A DNA stretch of 64,000 bases from Echiichthys vipera (lineage: Eukaryota > Chordata > Actinopteri > Perciformes > Trachinidae), in assembly GCA_963691815.1 (NCBI GenBank), contig OY829661.1:2597001-2661000 (forward strand), written 5' to 3'. The notes under the pieces are model-generated. The model saw only the letters and a program-made list of their open reading frames with translations, made no database searches and was not told the origin of the DNA. The translations under genes and the position numbers were made by a program. Positions within the stretch are counted from its first letter, which is position 1. Each line of letters begins with the position of its first letter. Shown here piece by piece: positions 10,571-21,159 of this stretch.

Positions 10571-11375
10571 TCCTCTCACATCACCTATGATGGGATACCG
10601 TGACTCTACTAAGGAGCTTTTCATAAAATATAATATTTTAAAATTTACAGATATAGTCAAGCTAAAAATACTTGAAATCTTATTCAGAGCTGTAAAAAAT
10701 CTTCCTACAGTTATTCAATCTTTAATTAAATTAAGAAACAATTGCTATAATTTAAGAGGACTGCTTTGATTTGAAACAAGAAAAGCAAGAACTAACATTA
10801 GACAAAGATGCGCGTCCGCGTCCGTTATTGGTGTAAAAATGTGGAATGACCTTAATGATAAACTGAAAGTAATTACAACACGACCGATATTTAAAAAGAC
10901 CTTGAAATTTGAAATAATTAATGCATATGTATAAATGTTATGATTGGAAAAGAGAATAAATAAATAAATAAATGACAAAAGGGAAATGTTATTCATTTTG
11001 ATTATTGAATACATGGAAATGAGAAAAAAGTAAAGCTTATTTAAGCAAATATGAATTTTGATTCTGCAGATTTTGATTTTTGCTTTGTGAGTATGTGTAT
11101 GTATGTTTACATGTATAATATGTTTAAATGTATATAAAGTAAGTAAATTATTTCATTTATTTAAGTATAAGTAAATATACTTTTAATCAAATATATGTTT
11201 AATCATAAGTAAATACGTTGTGTTTAAACAGTCAGAACTGTGATGTTAGGGTGGGCTAATAAAAGCAAGTTGCTTCAGCCCCTTTAATCCTTTTTTTTTT
11301 TGGTTGAAATTGTCAAAACATTATGTCATTTTATTTAACATCTGATGTAGAACCAAAAATTTAAATTCATTCATT
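10571..11375 (+). mobile_element. LINE 3' end (antisense to gag) in ERV capsid region
   Basis: Plus-strand frames 10560-10769 onward read FIKYNILKFTDIVKLKILE and, further on, a WNDLNDKLK segment, the C-terminal tail of a LINE ORF2 (clade not resolved). It ends in an AT-rich 3' UTR and a short (ATTC)n tail near 11366-11382. Shared by copies 1-3 and absent from copy 0. Confidence 0.65.
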
Positions 11376-12311
11376 CATTCATGGTGAACTCTGTGCCTAC
11401 GGTTAGACCAGCTAAGTTCTGTAACCATGTTCCAGCTGAGCCTGAACTCATCATACTGATTTTTTAGATTTACGTGTTTGTTTTTAAATCCCTCTCTCTT
11501 TCTCCCGTGTTTGTCGCTTTTCTGGCTTCTACAGTCATAGTCAGAGTGGTCTGAGTCAGTTAAGTCAGTCTCAGGTTTGGGTTTTCCTGCTTTGTGTCGC
11601 TGTCATGTGTGTTGCTGCTCCCTCTATTTCTCCCTCTAACTTCTTCTCTCATACTGTCTCTCCGAAAGCCCCTCCTTTCTGTTGTGCCCTCTCATGCACC
11701 CTCCTTTCCTCATATCGCGCTCCTCTCTGACACTGTCTCTCCTTCTCCTACTGTTTTTCCTCCTCCCACTGTCTCTCCTCTTCTGTCTGAAGTCTCACCC
11801 TCTCAGATTCACCTGTTATTATACTATAGTCTTTCTTACCTCTTTTTCGTATCCTCATAATCTGCGTTTCTTCTCATTCTTACCTTCATACTTCCTTCTG
11901 CCTCAATCGTAGGTAACTGTAAAGACAAATCTGGATAAATTCTACTTGCTGAAGGGGCTGATGGTGACGGGGGTGGGTGTGGATAGGGTGGGGGTACTGT
12001 TTCTGCCTCCTTCTCTTCTGCCCTATTTCTCAGCTGTCTCTACACTCTCAGCTGCCAGTCCGGCCATATGCAAATCTGCTCTTCGCTCCTCCCTCTTCTC
12101 CTATTCCTTCTCCTCCTTCTTTCTCTTATGCCACAACCTACTCAGACCATTATTTCTGTTTCCCACTACTTCTTCACGTGCTCTGTCCTCCTCTAACTCC
12201 TCCTCTAACTGAACCATATATTACATACATACATATTTTACCATATTCTCTGGCTCGCTTCACCCGTCCTACTACTCGCTGCCAGTATTCATCCCAACCT
12301 AATCCTGGGCC
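11376..12311 (-). pseudogene. gag: ERV copy 1 gag: matrix/p12-like part, cut from its start codon
   Basis: Charged and Arg/Glu-rich sequence homologous to copy 0 gag. It is separated from the gag ATG (complement of 13245-13247) by the solo LTR at 12312-13236, so the original reading frame cannot be translated continuously from that ATG. Confidence 0.65.
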
Positions 12312-13236
12312 TGTAAATTACCTTTAATATAGCACATCATATTCCCAAAATGTGTAGTTGCATTTTCATGAGAAATCTCTTAAAATGTGTTTATTTTTTA
12401 CCGTTACTTCCTGTTTTTAGGCTTGTGCTTTTATTTTGATAGAGTGTAACCGGAAAAGAGAAAAAAAAATAACAACTTTACAAGAAATTAAGTGTATTGC
12501 AAACGGGTCTATCAAAAGTGCAAAAACTTAAGGAAATGTAAACCGCGTTTGTTTAGCACCTGGCTGATAAGGGCACAAGGTTTGTCATCATTTTGTTTCA
12601 TGTGGTGCTTAATGCGTTATCAAAACGGGATGTCCTTGTGTTGCTTTGCATCGTTTTATACAAGTCTATTTTAAGCTTTTAATTTAATCAGTAACGCTGT
12701 TTTGGAGCGATTCAGAGCATCTGTCTTTCTGAAGGAGACAATTATTTCATTACACTGCTTGCTAGTATTTAATAAATACATCATTATTTTTGTGTGCATT
12801 AACAATCTTTGGAAGTTAAAGCTGCAAACTGACAGTTATAATATCATTTTTTAAGTTAAATATGTTTGTTTATTGCACTCTATTCTGAGTTTGTAATCAA
12901 GATAATAGGTTAAAAGGGATATTATATATATATATATATATAAAATTTATTTATATATCATATTCATGATTGTAAATGACAATTCATTTTCTGTAAAAGA
13001 TTAAAAACACACTATTTTGATATTATTGAACATGATATTACATAGATGGTATTATATTATTTTGTTTTATTCCATAGCTTTTACTCGTATTGTTCACGGT
13101 GTGTTCACGGTGTGTTCAGAGTCTTCAAGGTGTCAAAAGATTTAATGGAGCAACGGTATCATCTATTTTGCCCAAAAATAAACACTTGTGAACCATCAGT
13201 TAAAGAGTCCGACCATCAATCAGCCGGGACTCTACA
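12312..13236 (-). mobile_element. Solo LTR inserted in gag, ERV copy 1
   Basis: 925 bp with TG...CA ends in element orientation (TGTAGCG ... TTTACA). It is flanked by the 5-bp duplication GGGCC (12307-12311 and 13237-13241, plus strand). The empty site is seen in copy 0 (2145-2157). No coding region. The family of the LTR is not recognised; a (TA)n run lies at 12930-12953. Confidence 0.8.
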
Positions 13237-13244
13237 GGGCCTGT

Positions 13245-14254
13245 CATAGTTATTTCAGCTGTTAAAGTACTATTCACAGGTATTTATTTATTCTTTATTC
13301 ACACACACTCGTTATCCGGTCAGTGGATCTAGTCCCCAGTGATCCTCCCCTCACTCAAGCTTCTACTCTACCGTGATAGAGCGGAGTGAGACGATATAAA
13401 TCACTACTTTTAATGACCAAAAGCCGAGTGTCACAGCCCCGTTATTTATGTACCCCCAGATAAGAGAAGACCAGTGGTGAGTTTAATCGTCAGGCTTTTC
13501 TGTGATGTCTGCAACAAGCTTCTACTGACAGTGTTTCACCATCAGCGGCTACAGACTGGGTGTATCCACCACCACAGAAACCTACTCACACTTTTATCTG
13601 TTTGTGTTCTCTATTATCCTCGAAACCTCCCATACAACAATCCCACAAATAAACACAACTTTTAAGTATTTCTTATACTTTGGTTCCCAGAACCTTTAGG
13701 TCCCAGACCTACATTTTTTTTCTTTGGTTCCCAGTACCTTTAGGTCCCAGACCTATGGTGGCTTTCTAGGCTCACCTAGGGGCTATCCCCCTGTGGCGCT
13801 TTTAGTCCTTAATGCCTAATGTATATTCGAGGGTCTCTACAGCCTCCGGCCTTTCTGCGTTCCCTGAACGTCTTACTGAGCACCGTTTATGCGCCTAGGA
13901 CCTGTCAGGATTTATAATCCCAACACTCCTTTACCTTTTACTTATACTGATTCCAAATCAGTTTAACAGGCCTTTTTTCAATCGTCAGTCCCCCGGCTAA
14001 ATTTGGATCAAATTAACCTCTAGGAAACATACTGACATTCTCCACCAATTTAGATTTTAAGGCCGAATCAAAGTCTTCACTTCTTAAGAAGAATAGGTGA
14101 CTTCTTACCTTTTGTCAGTGATGGGCCCTTGTGGAGAAGTTCAGTCGGCCCCAGGAGGTTCCCAGTGACTCCGCGTGGTCACCGGTCCAACCTCTGCAGC
14201 TCCTTTTACCTGAGCCTCCTTGTCAGAATCACGTCCGGGGTCACCAAGTTTCTC
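13245..14254 (-). promoter_or_regulatory. ERV copy 1 leader with PBS and stem-loop array
   Basis: Untranslated leader between the 5' LTR and the gag ATG. The PBS (complement of 14228-14246) begins 8 nt after the LTR and matches the tRNA-Trp PBS known from Rous sarcoma virus, apart from one extra G. The stem-loop array lies at 13682-13792; one hairpin here has a mismatch (GGTAC/GAACC). Confidence 0.7.
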
Positions 14255-14992
14255 TGTAGGAATTTTACACAATACTTTTCAGAATTTCACACCAATCAAA
14301 AGGACCTAACAGAGTTATATATTGCGTAATTCAAATTCTACAGGAGGCTTTCTGGAGTCAGCAGAGTCGTTGGTAGTTTAGTGCGCCAGCAGGCATTTAT
14401 TAGCAGAAGGACATCGGATGATACAGACGTCTGGAGAAATGTTCTATTCTCTATCTAGAGTAACTGTGAGCACACAGTACCCGTGATCAGAGGCAAGAAG
14501 TTCTGATATCTATTCTAACTACTCCAGCATATAAACTTGTTACAAAGGCGTGGTTATGTGTCTGCTTGTGCGTGCATATGTGTATTTCAGAAGTAGCAGT
14601 TGCTCCAGCCTCCATCTTCCTCCCTGTGCGTAGGAGTAGGCTCTGTATAGCAGGAGTCTTCTTCTTTATCTGTGAAGAAAGCACAACACGTACAGCAATT
14701 TCCCTAATCTCAACTTACTTTGCCAGGTGCATATTTGCAACATGGCTAGTTCATTGTCTTTGTGACCTTGACCGACTTACTGTTCCTGTGCTTTTGGAGA
14801 AAGCAGAAAAGCTTGAGTCAAAAGTTTGTGTGCTTTTGGAAACAGAAAAGTTTGAGCTTGGACTAATAATCACTATCACACTTTAAATGATCATACCTAA
14901 TAATCACACTTATCACATTCTTATTAATCATTACTAATACACACGTTAACATATGATTATTAATTCTTCAATCATTGATTTTTAATTCTTCA
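14255..14992 (-). repeat. ERV copy 1 5' LTR
   Basis: 738 bp, TG...CA, followed on its outer side by the GTTT target duplication (14993-14996). See the 3' LTR. Confidence 0.92.
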
Positions 14993-14996
14993 GTTT

Positions 14997-15752
14997 CTAA
15001 AAGCTTTTTAAACTGAGCTACTGACTCAGCTGATCCGACATGGCAGTCCATGGCTCTTACCATCTGGTAGTAAGCTCAATTTAGGGCTGGATGATATGGC
15101 TAAAAACCTCTATCCTGATATCATATCTAATATATAGATAGATATAGATAGATAGATAATGACGATAAAGCATGTTTTCTTGTAATGCAATACATAAATA
15201 GTCTATATCTAATAACCACTGGTAAAGCCTATTTTGGTATACTCCTGTGTGAATTCAATATGAAAAAGACACATACTGAGTATTTTATTAACAACTTTAG
15301 TGCAAAATATATACTACATTTATAGTTTATATTTTGTTGCATCTTTCACCAACATTAATAGTAGTATACTGTCTGCAGTGGTACATGTCTATATGGAGTG
15401 GTTAAGGGCGGCCTTACATTTTGTGCTGGTGGCCAGTAGAAGCTAGGGAAACTTTTATTTTTTTAAAACTTTCTAATTTTACCGCGAAAGGCATGAAAGT
15501 AACAAGAAGTGGTCTAATTATTATTTTATTTAGTAAGTGACTATAGTATAAGCAGGTTAATGCCCTTTGAGGTATCCAATTATCGGATGACGCTGAGATG
15601 AGAACTTTCCAGCGCAGCATTAACCACAAAAATTAAACATAAAACTACCTTCAATTTCAACAGGTTCTTTGCTGGTCCAACATTTGTTAGTGCTCGGGCC
15701 CTAACAACAATAATAATTTCTTCAAAAACAATAGGTTTCAGTGCTCGGGACT
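14997..15752. other. Spacer with degenerate DNA-transposon-like repeat, no gene
   Basis: GGGCTGGATGATATGGCTAA at about 15085 resembles the end of a common fish fold-back repeat family, and an inverted counterpart (GATCGCCCACCC) occurs near 21988-21999 beyond the gypsy element, which may thus sit inside an old copy. (GATA)n-like sequence at 15130-15160. Nothing coding recognised. Confidence 0.3.
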
Positions 15753-15757
15753 GTTTC
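15753..15757. repeat. Target site duplication GTTTC, left (gypsy)
   Basis: Repeated at 21155-21159, directly outside the 3' LTR. Confidence 0.88.
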
Positions 15758-16300
15758 TGTCACAAATCCCCGGCCATGAGGTCTGTTTGGGTGTTGTTAT
15801 GTCTTGTGGTGTTTGTCACTTTCCTGACAGTGCTCGGGGGCGTGTCCTTCTTTGGCTGCTCACACACCTGGCTGAGGTCACCCACACACCTGCTCCTCAT
15901 CAATCCCCTGCAGTACTTAAGGAGCAGCCACACATGCAGTGAACGCCGGATCGTTGTGAAGTATTGTGTATGCTACCGCATTTTCCAGCCACTTTTTGTC
16001 GTTGCTACTGTTGCTTGTCTGTCTGCCTCAGCCTGCTGGAGCTGGCCTCTTGGAATCCGTATCTGCAACTAACCGTGTCTCTCTGCCTCAGGAATCATTC
16101 CAGGAAGTCAGCCCGGGAGCCCAGTCCGCTTAGCCCCGCCGCCTGTGAGCCAGCCACTCTCTGGACCTTCCACACCTCTGGGATCCAAACCTCGCCTGCC
16201 AGCTTCTCCGTTCTTCACCACCTCACGCCTTATCTAATAAAACTGTTTAAACACTGCCTTTTGTCCGATTCGCTTCTGGGTCCTCCTCAGAACCCTGACA
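15758..16300 (+). repeat. Gypsy 5' LTR
   Basis: TGTCACAAATCC ... CCTGACA. A TATA-like TACTTAA at 15914-15920 lies about 31 bp before the inferred transcript start at 15945. An AATAAA lies in 'CTAATAAAACTG' near 16236. Confidence 0.92.
15945..15954 (+). promoter_or_regulatory. Inferred transcript 5' end / self-primer segment
   Basis: GCCGGATCGT here is the exact reverse complement of ACGATCCGGC at 16303-16312, just after the LTR. In the Tf1/sushi group the mRNA 5' end primes reverse transcription by folding onto such a site. Confidence 0.7.
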
Positions 16301-16302
16301 GT

Positions 16303-16312
16303 ACGATCCGGC
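16303..16312 (+). promoter_or_regulatory. Self-priming primer binding site
   Basis: ACGATCCGGC, 2 nt after the 5' LTR. No tRNA-like PBS (TGG start) is present. Complementary to 15945-15954. Confidence 0.7.
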
Positions 16313-16313
16313 C

Positions 16314-17270
16314 ATGACGGACCCAGCGGATTTGGACAGACTACGTCAAGCCATAACCCATCAAGAATCTGTTTTAGGACAACATGGTAAGGCCCTCAGA
16401 GAAATCACAACTGGGTTACAGACTCTTACCACCTGCTTGACTGACTTTCGAGCCCAACTCGGCTCACAAGCCAGCGTCGCCTCTATGCCCGGGCCCTCTG
16501 CTGCTGCTGCCTCCCCCTCACTCTCCGCCTCCGATCGGGAGCCCTGGGTTCCCGCACCTGAGAGGTATGATGGTAATCTCGGCCATTGTCGCTCCTTTTT
16601 ATTGCAATGTGGACTCGTTTTTGACCAGCAACCCCGCACCTTTGCAACTGAGAGGTCAAAGATAGCTTATTTGATTGGGCTCCTCCGAGGTGAAGCGCTG
16701 GAGTGGGCTTCTGCTGCATGGGAGAAGCAGTTACCAGTCACCGCCACCTACGCCGCATTCACAGGGGAGATGCGTAAGCTGTTCGACCATCCTATAAGGG
16801 GTAAAGATGCATCTAAGAGGTTGTTTGCACTGCGACAGGGGGGTCGCAGTGTGGCCGAATACGCCATCGAGTTCCGCACTCTAATGGTTTGACTGACCTT
16901 TTGAAGGATGAGCTCATCTCTTACCCAGAGAGTTCTAGTTTGGACGATTTGCTCTCACTCGCTATCCGCATTGACAACCGCTGCTGGGAACGCCGGAGAG
17001 AGAGACGCCAGGTTGGAGGCTACGAACGCTCCCGGGCTCCCCGCTCTGCTGGTTCGGTAAGCCCCGCACCCCCCAACCCTGCTCCAGTTCCTCAGGACGT
17101 CTCCAGGAGGGAGAGTTCCCCGGCTGCCGAGCCCATGCAGCTGGGTCGTTACCAGTTGGATGAGGAGGAGCGTCAGTGACGCAGAAGAACTAACAGCTGT
17201 CTCTACTGCGGCCAGCCCGGTCACTACATTGCCACCTGCTCCCAGCGGCAGTCAAACGGACAGGCTCGCT
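16314..17270 (+). pseudogene. gag: Gypsy gag, disrupted
   Basis: It starts at the first ATG after the PBS (16314). An N-terminal helical, coiled-coil-like part (LRQAITHQESVLGQHGKAL) is followed by an Ala/Ser/Pro linker and a capsid-like region (AYLIGLLRGEALEWASA). The frame stops at 16890 after EFRTLMV. The next segment, NGLTDLLKDEL, continues in another frame, so the capsid has lost a stretch here and shifted. The second frame meets TGA at 17177-17179 and then reads on in frame to CLYCGQPGHYIATC, the single CCHC knuckle, ending at TAG 17268-17270. Gag would assemble the cytoplasmic particle. Confidence 0.85.
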
Positions 17271-17365
17271 AGTAGGAGGAAGCGTCCTAGCGAGTCGTGC
17301 CTCTGTTTCCCAAGCTTCCCATCAGCGAACCCCACTTCACATTACCCTCTCCCATAAAGGTCAGT

Positions 17366-17942
17366 CCATTACACTGCAGGCTTTGATTGATTCAGGGGCA
17401 GATGAAGGTTTTCTGGATTCTCTTGTTGTCAAACAGCTCGGCCTCTCCACGGTGCCTCTGGAGGTTCCCTTGGAGGCTAAGACCCTGGATGGCAGACTCC
17501 TTGCCAGAGTGAAAATCAAGACCTGCCCAGTCCGTCTCCAGCTCTCTGGTAATCATATTGAGGACATTAGCTTTTTTGTTTTGGACTCACCTTACATGCC
17601 TGTTATCCTCGGTTACACTTGGTTAACCAAACACAATCCCCATATAGACTGGTCTGCAGCCAAAATCCTGAACTGGAGTGTGTTCTGCCATGCAAATTGC
17701 CTTAGATCAGCTCAGCCCCAGCCCATCACTAGCCCTAGCTCTAGCCCTGACGCCCCAGACCATAATCATGTGCCCCCTGCCTATCACGATCTCAAGGATG
17801 TGTTTAGCAAGCTTGAGGCCTTGTCCCTACCCCCCCATCGCCCATATGACTGCAGTATTGACCTGTTACCTGGTGCCACGTTGCCTGGAGGCCGCCTGTA
17901 TAACATCTCCAAACCTGAGAGAGGCTATGGAGACGTACATTA
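17366..17942 (+). pseudogene. pol: Gypsy pol: aspartic protease
   Basis: ALIDSGADEGFLDS carries the D-S-G active site (Asp codon 17389-17391), followed by the hydrophobic ILGYTWL segment near the end of the protease and the acidic linker HDLKDVFSKLEALSLPPHRP that precedes RT in Sushi elements. The frame ends artificially at 17942, because a frameshift near 17920 separates it from RT. Protease would cleave Gag and Gag-Pol. Confidence 0.85.
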
Positions 17943-20254
17943 GGGACTCCTTGGCAGCTGGCATCATCAGGCCTTCCTCCTCGCCACTAGGGGCGGGTTT
18001 CTTTTTTGTGAGCAAGAAGGATAAGAGCCTAAGACCGTGCATTGACTTCCGGGGTCTCAACAACATAACTGTTAAGAACAAGTACCCTCTACCTCTGATG
18101 TCTGCCGCCTTTGATTCCCTCCAGGGGGCGACAGTCTTCACTAAATTGGACCTGCGCAATGCCTACCACCTGGTGCGTATCAGACAAGGGGATGAGTGGA
18201 AGACCGCTTTCAATATGCCATTAGGACATTTTGAGTACCTGGTCATGCCTTTCGGGCTTACGAATGCTCCAGCTGTTTTTCAGTGCCTAGTTAATGATGT
18301 CCTTAGAGATATGTTGGGTCGTTTTGTTTTTGTGTACCTGGATGATATTCTTATTTTTTCCAAAGACCCCATTGAACATGTCCAGCATGTCCGGCAAGTG
18401 TTGCAGAGACTCCTGGAGAATCGCCTTTACGCCAAGGCCGAGAAGTGTGAGTTTCATGCCTCCACTGTCTCATTCCTCGGGTACGTAGTCTCACACGGAC
18501 AGGTTAAGATGGACTCTGCTAAGGTCCAAGCCGTCCAGGAGTGGCCTCGCCCTGAGTCCAGGAAGCAGCTACAGAGGTTTCTGGGATTTGCTTATTTTTA
18601 TAGGAGGTTCATTCGGAATTACAGTCGTATTGCTGAACCCTTGACTTCACTCACCTCTGCTAACAGACCCTATTCCTGGTCCACTGAGGCGGAGAGCGCG
18701 TTCCAGGGGCTTAAGGACCTGTTCACCTCTGCCCCCATCCTCACCCAGCCTGATCCCACCTCTCAGTTCGTGGTTGAGGTGGATGCCTCCAACATCGGGG
18801 TTGGAGCGGGTCTCTCTCAGCGCTCCCCTAAGGACGGCAAATTGCATCCATGTGCCTACTTTTCTTGTCGTCTGTCTCCTTCAGAGAGGAATTATGATGT
18901 AGGTAACAGGGAGTTGCTGGCGGTGAAGATGGCCTTGGAGGAGTGGCGCCATTGGTTGGAGGGGGCTGAACATCCGTTCTTGGTTTGGACAGGTCATAAG
19001 AACCTGGAGTATATCCAGACTGCCAGACGACTCAACCCTCGCCAGGCCAGGTGGGCTTTGTTTTTCGGTCGCTTTAAGTTCTCTCTGACCTACAGGCCTG
19101 GATGCCAGAACACCAAACCAGACGCCTTATCCCGAGTGTTCTGCAAGGAGGGGGATTTGGACGAGGTGGCTGATACCATTGTTCCTCGTTCCTGTGTTGT
19201 TGGTGCCATCACCTGGGACATCGAGAAGGAGGTCAGAGAGGCACTTGTGACCCAGCCCGATCCAGGTAACGGCCCTCCTGACCATCTGTTTGTGCCCCAG
19301 TCTGTCCGACCCTCTGTGTTGTCGTGGGCTCACGCCTCCAGGTTGACCTGCCACCCAGGAATTGCTTGCACCCTAGCCTTCCTCCGCAGAAGGTTTTGGT
19401 GGCCATCGGTGGAGGCTGACACCAAGTCCTACGTCTCTGCTTGTCACGTCTGCGCTCAGAACAAGGGCTCCAATCTTCGATCCGCTGGACAACTTCACCC
19501 CCTGCCCATTCCTCTGCGTCCGTGGTCCCATATTGCTCTAGACTTTGTAACTGGCCTGCCACCATCTGAGGGTAAGACGGTGGTTCTCACTGTAGTCGAC
19601 CGATTCAGTAAGTTTGCTAGGTTTCTACCCCTGCCCAAACTCCCTTCTGCCAAGGAGATGGCTGATATTCTGGTCAGGGAGATTTTTTGTGTCCACGGTC
19701 TGCCCTGTGACATGGTGTCTGACAGGGGCCCCCAGTTTGTGTCCTCCGTATGGAAAGCATTCTGCGTTGCTATCGGGGCCTTGGTCAGTTTAACTTCTGG
19801 TTTTCATCCCCAGTCCAACGGCCAGGCGGAGCGGGCCAACCAAAAGATGGAGAGCTCCCTCCGTTGCCTGGTCTCATCAAACCCCACCATCTGGGCTACT
19901 CAACTTCCCTGGGTCGAATACGCCCACAACACCTTGCCTACCTCTGCCACAGGTTTGTCCCCGTTTCAGTGTCTTTATGGTTATCAGCCTCCCCTATTCC
20001 CCTCACAGGAGAGAGATGTTGCTGTACCTTCAGTTCAAGGCTACATCAGGCGGTGCCACCGCACTTGGCTCCGTGCCCGCAAGACCCTACTTAAAGCCTC
20101 AGAGCGGTACCAGCTCCACTCCAACCGCAGACGTGCTCCTGCCCCTACATACAGCATAGGAGATAAGGTATGGCTGAGCTCCAAGGATCTGCCAAGACTG
20201 ACTCTAAGAAGCTGTCCCCTAAGTTTGTCGGCCCTTTTGTCATTGAGAGAGTGA
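17921..20254 (+). pseudogene. pol: Gypsy pol: reverse transcriptase, RNase H, integrase
   Basis: An uninterrupted frame of about 780 codons. RT: LRPCIDFRGLNNITVKNKYP, then LVMPFGLTNAPAVFQ and the catalytic YLDD at 18335-18346. RNase H: VEVDAS and RELLA supply the first Asp and the Glu, but the third site reads WTGHKNLEY with Gly (codon 18992-18994) where Asp is expected, so RNase H is probably dead. Integrase: an H..H..CHVC zinc domain, then ALDFVTGLP, VSDRGPQF and QAERANQ supplying D, D and E. The frame ends early at 20254 because of a frameshift near 20190. The part of this long ORF before about 17921 is out-of-frame noise. Confidence 0.92.
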
Positions 20255-20796
20255 TAAACCCGGTGGCCGTCCACCTCAAGCTGCCCCGCACTCTCCGGGT
20301 CCATCCCACTTTTCACGTTTCCCGCATTAAGCCTGTTCTCATCAGCCCTCTGCTCCCATCCACCCCTCCCCCACCCCCTCCTCGGGTCATCGATAACGAG
20401 CCTGCCTATACTGTCCGTCGGATTCTGGATTCTCGTTTCCGGGGTCGTGGCTGCCAGTATCTGGTCGATTGGGAGGGGTATGGACCTGAGGAGAGGTGCT
20501 GGGTCCCACGGCGCCAGATTCTGGATGGTACGCTGGTGAGGGAGTTCCACCGTCTGCATCCTGGGAAGCCAGGTGGGGCGCCCAGAGGCGCCCGTCGGAA
20601 GGGGGGTACTGTCACGAATCCCCGGCCATTCGGTCTGTTTGGGTGTTTTGTTATGTCTTGTGGTGTTTGTCACTTTCCTGACAGTGCTCGGGGGCGTGTC
20701 CTTCTTTGGCTGCTCACACACCTGGCTGAGGTCACCCACACACCTGCTCCTCATCAATCCCCTGCAGTACTTAAGGAGCAGCCACACATGCAGTGA
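20190..20796 (+). pseudogene. pol: Gypsy pol: integrase tail and chromodomain
   Basis: It continues pol after the frameshift: LSPKFVGPFVIERVINPVAV is the GPY/F module, and VHPTFHVSRIKPV is the conserved link to the chromodomain. The chromodomain (YTVRRILDSRFRG, then YLVDWEGYGPEERCWVP) has the aromatic positions expected for methyl-lysine reading. In chromoviruses this module can steer integration. The frame runs past the PPT into the 3' LTR, ending at 20796. Confidence 0.88.
20597..20609 (+). promoter_or_regulatory. Gypsy polypurine tract
   Basis: GGAAGGGGGGTAC directly precedes the 3' LTR. Confidence 0.75.
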
Positions 20797-21154
20797 ACGC
20801 CGGATCGTTGTGAAGTATTGTGTATGCTACCGCATTTTCCAGCCACTTTTTGTCGTTGCTACTGTTGCTTGTCTGTCTGCCTCAGCCTGCTGGAGCTGGC
20901 CTCTTGGAATCCGTATCTGCAACTAACCGTGTCTCTCTGCCTCAGGAATCATTCCAGGAAGTCAGCCCGGGAGCCCAGTCCGCTTAGCCCCGCCGCCTGT
21001 GAGCCAGCCACTCTCTGGACCTTCCACACCTCTGGGATCCAAACCTCGCCTGCCAGCTTCTCCGTTCTTCACCACCTCACGCCTTATCTAATAAAACTGT
21101 TTAAACACTGCCTTTTGTCCGATCTGCTTCTGGGTCCTCCTCAGAACCCTGACA
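20610..21154 (+). repeat. Gypsy 3' LTR
   Basis: TGTCACGAATCC ... CCTGACA, followed by GTTTC (21155-21159). Confidence 0.92.
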
Positions 21155-21159
21155 GTTTC

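Larger units (their letters stand above)
5655..14992 (-). mobile_element. ERV copy 1: class I endogenous retrovirus with nested LINE tails and a solo LTR
   Basis: 9.3-kb provirus on the minus strand: 5' LTR 14255-14992, PBS, leader, interrupted gag, protease, remnants of pol, PPT and 3' LTR 5655-6392, flanked by GTTT. The LTRs are both 738 bp and differ at about two positions by eye (near 6107/14707 and 6155/14755), so the insertion is recent. Gag is split by a solo LTR and two LINE pieces. The RT palm, the RNase H end and the integrase core are replaced by LINE 3' tails. No env is visible in the roughly 400 bp between integrase and PPT. The element could not supply its own RT or integrase. 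Confidence 0.92.
15758..21154 (+). mobile_element. Sushi-type Ty3/gypsy (chromovirus) LTR retrotransposon
   Basis: 5397 bp with LTRs 15758-16300 (543 bp) and 20610-21154 (545 bp), GTTTC target duplications, gag, protease, RT, RNase H, integrase and a C-terminal chromodomain. Domain order and the chromodomain place it in the vertebrate Sushi-ichi group. The LTRs differ at about five positions plus a 2-bp indel, roughly 1 percent, so it is fairly young. Coding is nevertheless broken at several points: a deletion/frameshift in gag, a TGA before the zinc knuckle, a frameshift before RT, loss of the last RNase H Asp, and a frameshift before the integrase tail. Confidence 0.95.

Noticed and set aside
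11594..12327. Ser/Leu/Pro-rich ORFs (and similar ones at 1141-1916, 31356-31789, 46240-46428)
   Set aside because: They are antisense readings of the Glu/Arg-rich gag region; composition explains the open frames.
12312..13236. hAT or other DNA transposon in gag
   Set aside because: The ends are TG...CA without longer inverted repeats, and the duplication is 5 bp as shown by the empty site in copy 0; a solo LTR fits better.
20041..20787. 248-codon minus-strand ORF
   Set aside because: It lies antisense to the gypsy pol/chromodomain and LTR, is GC-rich frame shadow, and has no recognisable motif.
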